This document shows positions 5,387-13,109 of a DNA stretch of 13,487 nt, piece by piece. The translations under genes and the position numbers were made by a program. The stretch's first letter is position 1. Each line of letters starts with the position of its first letter. The notes under the pieces were generated by a model. That model searched no databases and had not been told where the DNA came from. It saw nothing but the letters and a program-made list of their open reading frames with translations. Origin of the DNA: an uncultured Desulfobacca sp. (GTDB lineage Bacteria > Desulfobacterota > Desulfobaccia > Desulfobaccales > Desulfobaccaceae). The stretch spans positions 1 to 13,487 of the forward strand of contig CALGOE010000234.1 in assembly GCA_937958145.1 (NCBI GenBank), given 5' to 3'.

Positions 5387-7015
5387 TTGAGCAAAGAGGG
5401 CAATAAAGTTGGCCGGTTCAAAGCGCTGGTGCTGCCCACAGAGGCGGCTGGGGACTGGTCTGAGGTCTGGCAACGGCGCCTCTTCTTGGCCTTGACCGTC
5501 TTTTTTCTTGGCCTGGGGATTTTTTTCCGCCTGTACGGCGTCGGAGCCCGCAACCTCTGGACCGACGAGGCCTGGGTGGCGTTGGCGGCGACGCAGCCCA
5601 CCCCGGCCGCGGCCTTGGCCGGGGGCAAGTCCACGCCGCCGTTTTATCTGCTCACGGTCTGGGGGATGGTCCAGGTGTGGGGGGCCAGCGAAACGGTCTT
5701 GCGTCTGACCTCGGTGCTGCTGGGGATAAGTGCCCTGCTGCTGTTCTGGCCGTTGGCGATGCGGCTTTTGCCGCCCTGGCCCGCCCTGGCCGCCCTCGCC
5801 CTGGCCAGCGTTTCCCCCCGGCTGGTCTATTTCAGCAAGGAGCTGAAACAATACAGTGCCGATGTTTTCTTTGCGGTCGCGGCCTTTCTCCTGGTGGAGA
5901 GGCAACTGCGGCGACAGGGGCAGAGCGGCTGGCTGCTTTTTACCGGCCTGTTGGCCGTGGGTTTGGGGTTTTCCTATCCGTTGGTCTTTATCCTGCCAGT
6001 GGCCGCCGTGGTGCTCTGGTGGCAGCTACCGGCGGCCCGGCCCGCCGTGGTGTGGTCTTTTTTGGGCCTGGCCGTGGTTTTCCTGGCCTATTATCTTTTC
6101 CTGTTCCGGGGGCAGGTGGATCGGGAACTGTTGATCTACTGGCAGGCGGATTTTCCCGACCTCTCGGGGCTGGGGCCGTTTTTTACCTGGCTGGGCGCGG
6201 CCTGGTGGCGGTTCGGCCGATATTTCTTCCCGGATTGGCGGGTCCTCCCGGGGGCGGCGTTGGCGCTCATCGGCCTTATTTACTGTGCGCGTCAGGGCCG
6301 CGCCCGGGTGGTATGGTATTTCTTCGGCCCGCTGCTGTTGGCTCTGGCTGCAGCCTTTGCCCACCGCTATCCTTTCATGGGGCATGCCGGCGGGGTGCGG
6401 CTGATGATGTTTGCCGCGCCCATGCTTTATCTGGTGACCGGGGCCGGTATCGCTACGGTGGGGTCTTGGCTCACAGCCAAGGTCGGCGGGGCGGCATGGC
6501 ATGGCACGCCGGCAAGGAAAAACGGCCGGCGTTGGGGTCCTGCCCTCCTCTTGTCGTTATTCCTGGTGCTGGTCGTGCTGTGGCAGCGGCCGGTCTTTCT
6601 CTGGCAGGAAAATCTCTGGCCCCAGATGAACCGGGAAGAAATTGCACCGTTGATACGATACGTGGAGACCCATCGCCGTCCCGGCGATGCCATCTACTTG
6701 TATTATTTTGCCATCGATCCCTTTATGTTTTACTATCGGGGGCCGATGACCGATATTATCTGGGGCCAATCCTGCCATGACCGGGGTCTGCCTCTGCCCC
6801 GGGAGCGCCTGCTCCAGATCCGGCGCCTGTGGCTGGTCTTTTCTCATTTTGAGACCGAGGCTGATATCGACCGCTTCACCGCCAACCTGTTGGGCCAGGG
6901 GTGGACCAGGGAACTGTCGCTGGCCCAACCAGGGGCCCTGCTCCGACTCTATCGGCCTCCCTGGGCTGGACCAGCACCTGAGAGCACCGGCGTCAGGCCG
7001 CCAACACCCGAGTGA
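5387..7015 (+). CDS. GT39/PMT_2-like integral membrane glycosyltransferase
   Basis: A 542-aa polytopic protein of the dolichyl-phosphate-mannose mannosyltransferase/ArnT type. These enzymes move a sugar from a polyprenyl-phosphate carrier onto protein or lipid on the outer face of the inner membrane. After a short cytoplasmic N-terminus comes helix 1 (about 32-50), then the hallmark acidic pair D60-E61 in NLWTDEAW, in the first periplasmic loop where GT-C enzymes bind metal or acceptor. KELKQYSADV near residue 150 matches the second conserved region. About ten further hydrophobic helices reach residue 400, followed by a soluble C-terminal domain (RREIAPLIRYVETHRRPGDAIYLY style) that is probably periplasmic. 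The TTG start is chosen for its GGGAAGAGAG ribosome-binding site; there is no nearby ATG. Donor and acceptor are unknown. Its 3' end overlaps the convergent receiver gene by 23 bp. Confidence 0.85.
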   Translation: MSKEGNKVGRFKALVLPTEAAGDWSEVWQRRLFLALTVFFLGLGIFFRLYGVGARNLWTDEAWVALAATQPTPAAALAGGKSTPPFYLLTVWGMVQVWGASETVLRLTSVLLGISALLLFWPLAMRLLPPWPALAALALASVSPRLVYFSKELKQYSADVFFAVAAFLLVERQLRRQGQSGWLLFTGLLAVGLGFSYPLVFILPVAAVVLWWQLPAARPAVVWSFLGLAVVFLAYYLFLFRGQVDRELLIYWQADFPDLSGLGPFFTWLGAAWWRFGRYFFPDWRVLPGAALALIGLIYCARQGRARVVWYFFGPLLLALAAAFAHRYPFMGHAGGVRLMMFAAPMLYLVTGAGIATVGSWLTAKVGGAAWHGTPARKNGRRWGPALLLSLFLVLVVLWQRPVFLWQENLWPQMNREEIAPLIRYVETHRRPGDAIYLYYFAIDPFMFYYRGPMTDIIWGQSCHDRGLPLPRERLLQIRRLWLVFSHFETEADIDRFTANLLGQGWTRELSLAQPGALLRLYRPPWAGPAPESTGVRPPTPE

Positions 7016-7388
7016 TCTCCTCCTGGAGCTGCTGGGTCCGGAAAGGTTTGGGGATCATGCCGGCTACGCCCGCATTCTGCAGTTGGGCCACCTCCTCAGG
7101 TCCAAAAAATCCCGACGTGACAATGACTTTTACTGACGGCGCCAGCGTCTGGAGGCGGTTTAAGACCTGATAGCCGTCCAGACGCGGCAGGTTCAGGTCC
7201 ATGATGACCAGATCGATCTGTTGTTGCTGTTGGGCAAAAAGTTCCAACGCCTGATCACCGCTGACGGCCGTCACCACCCGAAAGCCGAGATGCTCCAGGA
7301 GCTCCTGGCTGAGCGCCAGGATCTGCCGATCATCATCCACCAGCAGGATTACCTTGGACTGGTTCTGTGGGAGTTGTTGCAAAGCCAC
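6993..7388 (-). CDS. stand-alone response regulator receiver (CheY-like) protein
   Basis: A 131-aa single-domain receiver. VILLVDDD supplies the acidic pocket (Asp18-20), VIMDLNLP the phospho-acceptor Asp64, VTSGF the conserved Thr/Ser (91-92), and PKPF the Lys114 with its following proline. All key residues are present, so it should be phosphorylated by a histidine kinase. No output domain follows: the chain ends at helix alpha-5 (LQEEITRVLAA), so it acts through protein contacts or phosphorelay. GTG 7388 is chosen because AGAGG lies 7 nt upstream; longer in-frame ORFs to 7781 add low-complexity, non-homologous residues. Residues QQQQQ (53-57) form a short Gln run in the alpha-2/beta-3 region. 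No kinase gene is nearby, so the partner is unknown. The stop codon lies inside the 3' end of the glycosyltransferase gene. Confidence 0.85.
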   Translation of the reverse strand: MALQQLPQNQSKVILLVDDDRQILALSQELLEHLGFRVVTAVSGDQALELFAQQQQQIDLVIMDLNLPRLDGYQVLNRLQTLAPSVKVIVTSGFFGPEEVAQLQNAGVAGMIPKPFRTQQLQEEITRVLAA

Positions 7389-7551
7389 GGCTAAGCCTCT
7401 TGAACACCTGCCAGAAGAGCCGACGCCGGCCGCACCCGAGCCCTCGGGAGCCCGCTGGCGGCACTCTCCCCACCGAGAATACGGTGACCGCACCGGTGCC
7501 CTTTTCTCTTGCCATCTTGTCAGAATGCTGCAGGAAGTTACGACGGGACAC

Positions 7552-7570
7552 TTGTTATGTATCATAACAA
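7552..7570. promoter_or_regulatory. operator-like perfect palindrome
   Basis: TTGTTATG and CATAACAA flank a 3-bp centre (TAT). This is the size and symmetry of a dimeric repressor or activator site. Its minus strand contains TATGAT, a possible -10 for the receiver gene. The regulator is unknown. Confidence 0.5.
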
Positions 7571-7796
7571 CCGGAGAAAACAACAGTTTTTTTATGGCGA
7601 GGCGATTTTGCGCCAAGCCGGCGCGGGTGGCAGGAGATAGGGACCGCGGGGCGGTAAATGGCGGCGGCCGGATATCTGTTGAAAAATACGACAAAAAATA
7701 ATCGGAAAAGGAGAAATATTTTTTAAATTTGTAAAAAAATTTATAAATATCATATAGATGAACAATTATAATACTTTTCACAAATTAATTTTCTTT

Positions 7797-7826
7797 TTGC
7801 CAGTTACTTTTTTCTGTCGTTACAAT
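7797..7826 (+). promoter_or_regulatory. sigma-70 promoter of the hyb operon
   Basis: -35 TTGCCA (7797-7802) and -10 TACAAT (7821-7826) each match 5 of 6 consensus positions with an 18-nt spacer. The start of transcription would be near 7833, placing about 80 nt of leader before hybO. Confidence 0.55.
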
Positions 7827-7847
7827 AGAGGCAGGAGGAGAACCAGC

Positions 7848-7880
7848 ATGTCGGAGGATATCTCCATGTCACAAATTTAG
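7848..7880 (+). CDS. 10-aa leader peptide upstream of hybO
   Basis: ATG 7848 follows a strong AGGAGGAG ribosome-binding site (7833-7840) at 7-nt spacing and encodes MSEDISMSQI before TAG. It lies between the likely promoter and hybO, with 32 nt from its stop to the hybO start. A ribosome-binding site this good before so short an ORF suggests translation. It may be a leader peptide or a remnant; no attenuator hairpin is evident and it has no run of one regulatory codon. Confidence 0.4.
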   Translation: MSEDISMSQI

Positions 7881-7912
7881 GGAAAAGTTGTCTGTAGGCA
7901 ACGGGAGGAGTT

Positions 7913-9118
7913 ATGAAAGACCAGGAGTTTGAGCATCTCCCCAGTCAATTCGGCATGGTTTCCCGGCGGGACTTTTTGAAATTCTGCACCATGGCCGCGG
8001 CCACCATGGGGCTGCCCATGGGTATGGGCATTCGCATGGCGGAGGCGGTGGCAGCGGCCAAGCGCCCGCCGGTCATTTGGCTGTCCGGTCAGGAGTGTAC
8101 CGGCTGTACCGAAACCTTGCTCCGTTCCACCCACCCCACTGTTGAGCACCTTATTCTTGATCTCATATCAGTTGATTATCATGAAGCCCTGAGTGTGCCG
8201 GCAGGGCATCTGGCCGAAGAAGCCAAAAAGCAATCCATCAAGGAAAACAAGGGAAAATTCATCCTGGTGACCGAAGGCTCCATTCCCACCAAGGACGGCG
8301 GCGTTTATTGCATGGTAGCCGGCCGGCCGGTATTGGAGATTGTGCGGGAGACCGCACCGTATGCTGCCGCTATCATCGCCATCGGGTCGTGTGCGGCCTG
8401 GGGGGGCATCCCGTCGTCGGCCCCCAATCCCACAGGGGCTGTCTCCACCCAGGAGGCCCTGGGCGACAAATATAAAGTCATCAATATCCCCGGCTGTCCT
8501 CCCAACCCGTACAATTTCCTGTCCACCGTTCTCTATGTGGTGACCTTCAACAAACTGCCCGAATTGGACGAAAAGAACCGGCCGTTGTTTGCCTACCGCC
8601 GCCTCATCCATGAAGGCTGTGAGCGGCGGCCGCATTTTGATGCCGGCCGTTTTGCCCTGGAGTTTGACGACGAAGGCCATCGCCGGGGCTGGTGTCTATA
8701 CAAGTTAGGCTGCAAAGGGCCGGTAACCTATAACAATTGTCCGGCGGTCCTCTTCGGCGACGTGGGGGCCCGGAGTTGGCCGGTGGGAACGGGATGTCCC
8801 TGTTTTGGCTGTTCGGAAAAAGAAGTGGCTTTTACAGAACCGATACCGGCCATGGCCAGCCTCAAGTTTGTGGAGCCCTCACCGGCGTTGACGGGCGCAG
8901 GGGCCGAGTCTCGTCCTGGCGGTCGGGTGTTGCGGCTGACGCCGCCAAAGACTTTTGCCCCCATTGAGGCCCCTCGGGGCGCCGGACCGTCGGCGGCGAC
9001 GGTCGGCGTCCTGGCGGGATTGGCCGGGGCCGCTTTGGGAGCGGGAGCCGTTGCTGCCTCCCGATTGGGGAAGGGCAAAGAAACCGAGGCCTCAGCAGAG
9101 ACGAAAAAAGAGGATTAG
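7913..9118 (+). CDS. hybO: [NiFe] hydrogenase small subunit (HybO type, group 1)
   Basis: A 401-aa iron-sulfur subunit that carries electrons from the NiFe site of HybC to HybA. The Tat signal is S17-R-R-D-F-L-K, followed by a hydrophobic stretch, for export as a folded pair with the large subunit. The proximal 4Fe4S motif is ECTGCTE (C62, C65), continued by GSCAAWGG and GCPPNPYNF. The distal cluster uses the His/Cys motif IHEGCERRPHFD with GWCLYKLGCKGP; the medial cluster uses NNC and GTGCPCFGCSE. A glycine/alanine-rich hydrophobic helix near residues 363-385 (VGVLAGLAGAALGAGAVAA) is the C-terminal membrane anchor typical of HybO, followed by a charged tail. Many segments match E. coli HybO, such as CTGCTE-LLR-THPTVE and GRRPHFDAGRF-like runs. 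ATG 7913 has GGGAGG four bases upstream. First gene of the hyb operon; its stop is 2 nt before hybA. Confidence 0.95.
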   Translation: MKDQEFEHLPSQFGMVSRRDFLKFCTMAAATMGLPMGMGIRMAEAVAAAKRPPVIWLSGQECTGCTETLLRSTHPTVEHLILDLISVDYHEALSVPAGHLAEEAKKQSIKENKGKFILVTEGSIPTKDGGVYCMVAGRPVLEIVRETAPYAAAIIAIGSCAAWGGIPSSAPNPTGAVSTQEALGDKYKVINIPGCPPNPYNFLSTVLYVVTFNKLPELDEKNRPLFAYRRLIHEGCERRPHFDAGRFALEFDDEGHRRGWCLYKLGCKGPVTYNNCPAVLFGDVGARSWPVGTGCPCFGCSEKEVAFTEPIPAMASLKFVEPSPALTGAGAESRPGGRVLRLTPPKTFAPIEAPRGAGPSAATVGVLAGLAGAALGAGAVAASRLGKGKETEASAETKKED

Positions 9119-9120
9119 CC

Positions 9121-10086
9121 ATGGGACTGAGTCGGAGAAATTTTCTGAAAGCTGCAGCCGGGAGTGGGCTGTTGGCGGCTTCCCAGCTCAGCCCGGTACC
9201 GGTCTTGGCCAGGGAGCCCAAAACCCGTCTCCCCGAGGCCCTGGGCATCCTCTATGATGCCACCCTCTGTATCGGCTGCAAGGCCTGCATGACTGCTTGC
9301 AAAGAATATAACAACCTGCCGGCGGATCCCTCCTCGCCCGAAGGTTTGTGGGATGACCCCCTGGATCTGTCGGCCCGGACCTATAACATCGTCAAGCTTT
9401 ATACCAGCGGCACCGGCAAGACCAAAGATCAGGAGGCAGACGGCTATTCTTTCATCCGCCGCTTCTGTATGCACTGTGTGGATCCGGCCTGTACTTCGGC
9501 CTGCCCGGTCAAGGCCCTGAGCAAGGATCCTATTACCGGCATCGTCAAATATAACAAGGACCTGTGCATCGGCTGCCGCTACTGCCAGATCGCCTGTCCG
9601 TTCAATGTGCCGAAATTTCAGTGGGACACCCCGTTCCCGGAGATCAAGAAATGCCAGTTGTGCGACCACCGGATCAAGAGGGGCAGCTACTCGGCCTGCT
9701 GCGAGTTTTGCCCGAATGGCGCCTCCCTCTTTGGAGAGGTCCAGGCCCTGCGCAAAGAGGCGAAACGTCGGCTCAGTCTACCGCCCGGATCTCAGGCCAC
9801 CTTCCCGATCCATCGCCTTGACACCGGGGAATACCGCTACGCCAGCGTGGGCCACTACTTTCCCAAGGTATACGGCGAAGTCGACGGCGGCGGCACCCAA
9901 GTGCTCCTGATGGCCGGCGTGCCGTTCCAGAAGCTGGGACTGCCGGACCTGCCGCCGGAGTCCACGGCCAGCCATTCGGAAACCCTCATGCATACCCTCT
10001 ATAAGGGCATGATCGGTCCCTATGTGCTGTTCGCCGGCCTGTTTTATCTGGTCTATCGGAACACGACGAAAAAGGATTTACCCTAA
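9121..10086 (+). CDS. hybA: hydrogenase ferredoxin-like electron transfer subunit HybA
   Basis: A 321-aa periplasmic protein with four 4Fe4S sites that passes electrons from HybO to HybB. A Tat signal (SRRNFLK, residues 4-10) ends near VLA-R31. Cys groups are C50/53/56/60 (CIGCKACMTAC), C116/119/124/128 (CMHCVDPACTSAC), C149/152/155/159 (CIGCRYCQIAC) and C178/181/193 or 194/197. The segment GGGTQVLLMAGVPF and the C-terminal helix IGPYVLFAGLFYLVYRN (about 298-314) match E. coli HybA, which is likewise tail-anchored; length is close to its 328 aa. The start overlaps the end of hybO: the ribosome-binding site AGAGGA lies within the hybO stop region, so translation is coupled. All expected cysteines are present. 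Confidence 0.95.
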   Translation: MGLSRRNFLKAAAGSGLLAASQLSPVPVLAREPKTRLPEALGILYDATLCIGCKACMTACKEYNNLPADPSSPEGLWDDPLDLSARTYNIVKLYTSGTGKTKDQEADGYSFIRRFCMHCVDPACTSACPVKALSKDPITGIVKYNKDLCIGCRYCQIACPFNVPKFQWDTPFPEIKKCQLCDHRIKRGSYSACCEFCPNGASLFGEVQALRKEAKRRLSLPPGSQATFPIHRLDTGEYRYASVGHYFPKVYGEVDGGGTQVLLMAGVPFQKLGLPDLPPESTASHSETLMHTLYKGMIGPYVLFAGLFYLVYRNTTKKDLP

Positions 10087-10101
10087 AAAGAGGAGCCTGC
10101 G

Positions 10102-11250
10102 ATGATGGAAGCAAGTCAACCGTTGGGAGGGAGAATCCTCACCAAACCATTTCTGGTGTTGGCCGCGGTGGCTCTGGTGGGGGGAGTCCTGATCGTTTAT
10201 CGGTATGTCTTCGGACTGGGGGCGGTGACCAACCTGAATGACGGCTACCCCTGGGGCATCTGGATTACTTATGATGTCCTGGTGGGGACGGCCCTGGGGT
10301 GCGGCGGCTATGCCATGGCCCTGGTGGTCTACGCCTTTAATAAATGGGAGTATCACCCGCTGGTGCGCTCGGCGTTGTTGACCAGCGTCTTCGGCTATAC
10401 CCTGGCCGGCGTCGCGGTGTTTCTGGACATCGGGCGCTATTGGAACGGCTATAATCTCTTTCTGCCATGGCGGGTTAACTTCAATTCAGTCCTGGTGGAA
10501 GTGGCCCTCTGTATCGCCGCCTATGTGGTGGTCTTGTGGCTGGAATTGGCTCCGGCCCTCCTGGAGGCCCGGCCTGATGCCAAGGCGCAGCGCCTGCGGC
10601 GGCGCCTGGAAACGTTGCTGCCCATTATCGTCTCCCTGGGCATTTTACTCCCCACCATGCATCAGTCGTCGTTAGGGGCACTGATGATCATCGCCGGGCC
10701 GAAGTTGTCCCCCCTCTGGCAGACGCCGCTCCTGCCCATGTTCTTTCTCATTACCGCCATCGCCATGGGTTATGCCGTCACGGTGTTCGAATCGCTGCTG
10801 TCCTCCCTGGCCTTTCAGCGGCCGTATGAAACGCCGCTCTTGGCCCGGATCAGCACCGTCATGGTGAGCTTTATCAGCATTTATCTGGTCATGCGGTTCG
10901 CTGATCTGGTCTGGCGAGGCCAGGTTCAGCTCATCTTTGCGGATAACCTGACCAGCCTCATGTTCATCATCGAGAACCTCCTCTTCCTGCAGGCGGTGAT
11001 TATCTTGGCCAAGCCGGGCAACCGCAGCGACAACCGCTGGCTCTTTCTCTCGGCCGTTCTGCTTCTCCTGGGTGGGGCGGTCTACCGCTTCAACGCCTTT
11101 CTGGTGGGCTACAACCCCGGCTTTGGCTGGCGCTATTTTCCAGCCCTGCCGGAAATCTTTATCACTCTGGGCATCGTCGCCCTGGAACTTTTGGGCTATC
11201 TCTATTTTGTGAAGAAATACCCCATCTTGCCCAAAGCGGAACATGTGTGA
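10102..11250 (+). CDS. hybB: hydrogenase membrane subunit HybB (NrfD/PsrC family)
   Basis: A 382-aa integral membrane protein with about ten hydrophobic helices and no heme motifs. It is a member of the NrfD/PsrC/HybB family that binds menaquinone and links the periplasmic iron-sulfur chain to the quinone pool. E. coli HybB works with HybA in this way and has nearly the same length (392 aa). Conserved-looking stretches are DGYPWGIWITYDVLVGTALGCGG in the second helix region and LPTMHQSSLGALMIIAG near residue 190. ATG 10102 has AGAGGAG six bases upstream; a second ATG follows immediately. The gap from hybA is 15 nt and to hybC 68 nt, the widest in the operon. Confidence 0.95.
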   Translation: MMEASQPLGGRILTKPFLVLAAVALVGGVLIVYRYVFGLGAVTNLNDGYPWGIWITYDVLVGTALGCGGYAMALVVYAFNKWEYHPLVRSALLTSVFGYTLAGVAVFLDIGRYWNGYNLFLPWRVNFNSVLVEVALCIAAYVVVLWLELAPALLEARPDAKAQRLRRRLETLLPIIVSLGILLPTMHQSSLGALMIIAGPKLSPLWQTPLLPMFFLITAIAMGYAVTVFESLLSSLAFQRPYETPLLARISTVMVSFISIYLVMRFADLVWRGQVQLIFADNLTSLMFIIENLLFLQAVIILAKPGNRSDNRWLFLSAVLLLLGGAVYRFNAFLVGYNPGFGWRYFPALPEIFITLGIVALELLGYLYFVKKYPILPKAEHV

Positions 11251-11268
11251 ACCATAACTATTCCTGGC

Positions 11269-11298
11269 CCGGCGGCAGCCGGTGCCTCCCCACGGCAC
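11269..11298 (+). other. two overlapping small hairpins in the hybB-hybC gap
   Basis: CCGGC/GCCGG with loop GGCA (11269-11282) and GTGCC/GGCAC with a 7-nt loop (11282-11298) lie just before the hybC ribosome-binding site. They could affect mRNA stability or translation of hybC; no T run is present, so they are not a terminator. Confidence 0.35.
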
Positions 11299-11318
11299 TG
11301 TGATGAGGAGAGAAAGAC

Positions 11319-13019
11319 ATGGGTAAACGCATTACCATCGACCCCATTACCCGGATTGAAGGGCACCTGCGCATTGATTGTGAAGTGGACGGCGGCAAGG
11401 TGGTGAACGCCTGGTCGTCAGGGCAGATGTGGCGGGGGATTGAAATCATCCTGCAGGGGCGTGATCCCCGGGATGCCCCGACGTATACCCAAAGATTCTG
11501 CGGCGTCTGCACCACGGTGCACGCCCTGGCTTCCTGCCGGGCGGTGGAAAACGCCCTCCATGTGGAAATACCCCTGAACGCCCAATTCATCCGCAATATG
11601 ATCATTGCCGCCCATGCCGTCCATGATCATATCGTCCATTTTTATATCCTGTCGGCCCTGGACTGGGTGGACATCACCTCGGCCCTGAAGGCCGACGTCA
11701 AGAAGGCGGCGGCGTTGGGCGATTCCCTGTCCAACTGGCCCCGCAATAATTACCGGGAGCTCCAGGCCGTTCAGGAAAAGCTGACCGCCTTTGTCAACTC
11801 CGGTCAATTGGGGCCTTTTGCCAACGGCTATTGGGGCCATCCGGCCATGAAGCTGCCGCCGGAGGTGAATCTCTTGGCTGCTGCCCATTATCTGCAGGCC
11901 TTGGAATATCAGCGCAAAGCAAACATGATCGTCTCCATCCTGGGCAGCAAGACCCCCCATGTGGCCAATCTGGTGATCGGCGGCGTCTCCAGTCCCATCA
12001 ACCTGGACAGCTCTTCAGCCCTGAACATGGAACGCCTCTTTTATATCAAGACCCTTATTGACGAAGTAGGCGATTTTGTCAAAAACGTCTATCTGGTGGA
12101 TGTCTGCGCCGTGGGCGCCCTCTACGCCGATTGGACTCAATACGGCGCCGGGGTCACCAATTATCTGTCGGTGCCGGACATGCCCATGGACACCAAAGGC
12201 CAGGCCTTCAACATGCCCGGCGGCTACATTCAGAATGCTGACCTCAAAACCTTTCATCCCATCACCGATTTCAACTCCGAATACTTCCGCCTGGGGGTCA
12301 AAGAGAGCATCAAGCACTCCTGGTATGACGGCGATTGGGCCCGCCATCCCTTTGATGAAACCACGCAGCCCAAGTACACCGGGTTCCAGGATAACGGCAA
12401 ATACTCCTGGGTCAAATCGCCCACCTTTTACGACAAACCGGCCCAGGTGGGCCCGCTGGCCAATGTCTTGTGCATGTACGCCGCCGGACACGAACCCACC
12501 AAGAAATATGTGGAAGCGGCGCTCACCGCCGTCAGCAACATCGCCGGCGCCAAGGTAGGTCCCGAGGCCTTGCACTCCACCATCGGCCGGCACGCCGCCC
12601 GGGCCATCCGTTGCGCCGTGCTCTACGACGAGCTCACCAAACAGTGGCAGGCCTTGATGGAGAACATCGGCAAAGGCGACCTCAAGACCTATACCCGGTA
12701 CTCCTTCCCGTCCGGCGAGATCCGGGGCTTCGGCTTCCATGAAGCCCCCCGGGGGACCCTGTCCCACTGGGTGGTGATCAACAACGGCAAGATCAAAAAC
12801 TACCAGGCGGTGGTGCCCTCCACCTGGAACGCCGGACCCCGCAACCAAGCGGATGCCCTGGGGCCGTATGAGGCCTCCCTCATCGGCAACCCCATTGCCG
12901 ATCCGGAGAGGCCCCTGGAGGCGGTCCGCACCATTCACTCATTCGATCCCTGCCTGGCCTGCGCCATCCATCTGGCGGACCCGCAGGGCAAATCCATCGT
13001 CCAGGTGCGGGTCTTGTGA
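11319..13019 (+). CDS. hybC: [NiFe] hydrogenase large subunit (HybC type, group 1)
   Basis: A 566-aa catalytic subunit that binds the NiFe(CN)2CO centre and splits H2 in the periplasm; E. coli HybC has 567 aa. The N-terminal L1 region is TRIEGHLRID (11-20). L2 is RFCGVCTTVHA with nickel ligands Cys61 and Cys64. The C-terminal motif DPCLACAIH supplies Cys545 and Cys548 and ends at His551, followed by a 15-residue extension (LADPQGKSIVQVRVL). In the family this tail is removed by a HybD-type endopeptidase after nickel insertion. It has no signal of its own and is carried out by the Tat signal of HybO. All four cysteines are present, with no selenocysteine. The ribosome-binding site GAGGAGAG lies about 7 nt before ATG 11319. 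No maturation gene follows in the window; the next element is a minus-strand intron. Confidence 0.97.
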   Translation: MGKRITIDPITRIEGHLRIDCEVDGGKVVNAWSSGQMWRGIEIILQGRDPRDAPTYTQRFCGVCTTVHALASCRAVENALHVEIPLNAQFIRNMIIAAHAVHDHIVHFYILSALDWVDITSALKADVKKAAALGDSLSNWPRNNYRELQAVQEKLTAFVNSGQLGPFANGYWGHPAMKLPPEVNLLAAAHYLQALEYQRKANMIVSILGSKTPHVANLVIGGVSSPINLDSSSALNMERLFYIKTLIDEVGDFVKNVYLVDVCAVGALYADWTQYGAGVTNYLSVPDMPMDTKGQAFNMPGGYIQNADLKTFHPITDFNSEYFRLGVKESIKHSWYDGDWARHPFDETTQPKYTGFQDNGKYSWVKSPTFYDKPAQVGPLANVLCMYAAGHEPTKKYVEAALTAVSNIAGAKVGPEALHSTIGRHAARAIRCAVLYDELTKQWQALMENIGKGDLKTYTRYSFPSGEIRGFGFHEAPRGTLSHWVVINNGKIKNYQAVVPSTWNAGPRNQADALGPYEASLIGNPIADPERPLEAVRTIHSFDPCLACAIHLADPQGKSIVQVRVL

Positions 13020-13109
13020 TCGCTGGGCGCCTTGGAACCGGCGAGGGGAGACAATAAGAGCCTCCTCCCGGCATGATGGGCTGGGTGACCACCTTGAGCC
13101 GATAAAACA
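13020..13109. other. short spacer between hybC and the intron, no clear terminator
   Basis: An imperfect GC-rich inverted repeat is visible (CCGGCGAGG and CCTCCTCCCGG around 13038-13071), but no T run follows on either strand. This would be the 3' exon of the minus-strand intron. Confidence 0.35.

Larger units (their letters stand above)
7389..7912. other. 524-bp regulatory spacer between receiver gene and hydrogenase operon
   Basis: It holds a perfect 19-bp palindrome (7552-7570), a markedly AT-rich tract (about 7685-7800) unlike the GC-rich neighbours, a sigma-70 promoter (7797-7826) and a 10-codon leader ORF (7848-7880). No tRNA, CRISPR or longer gene is seen. A 35-codon ORF at 7594-7701 has a poorly spaced ribosome-binding site and is not called. 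Confidence 0.6.

Noticed and set aside
5677..6780. Plus-strand ORF of 367 codons in another frame of the glycosyltransferase
   Set aside because: The overlapping frame encodes clear GT39 features (DE motif, helices); this frame is Gly/Arg/Pro-rich shadow sequence.
7594..7701. 35-codon ORF in the hydrogenase upstream spacer
   Set aside because: The nearest GGAGA is 16 nt from the ATG and the peptide is a basic low-complexity sequence; not enough support.
6993..7781. 262-codon version of the receiver protein starting at 7781
   Set aside because: The extra N-terminus is encoded by the AT-rich tract and palindrome and matches nothing; GTG 7388 has a good ribosome-binding site at the expected domain start.
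12015..12938. Minus-strand ORF of 307 codons inside hybC
   Set aside because: Shadow of the unmistakable hydrogenase large subunit.
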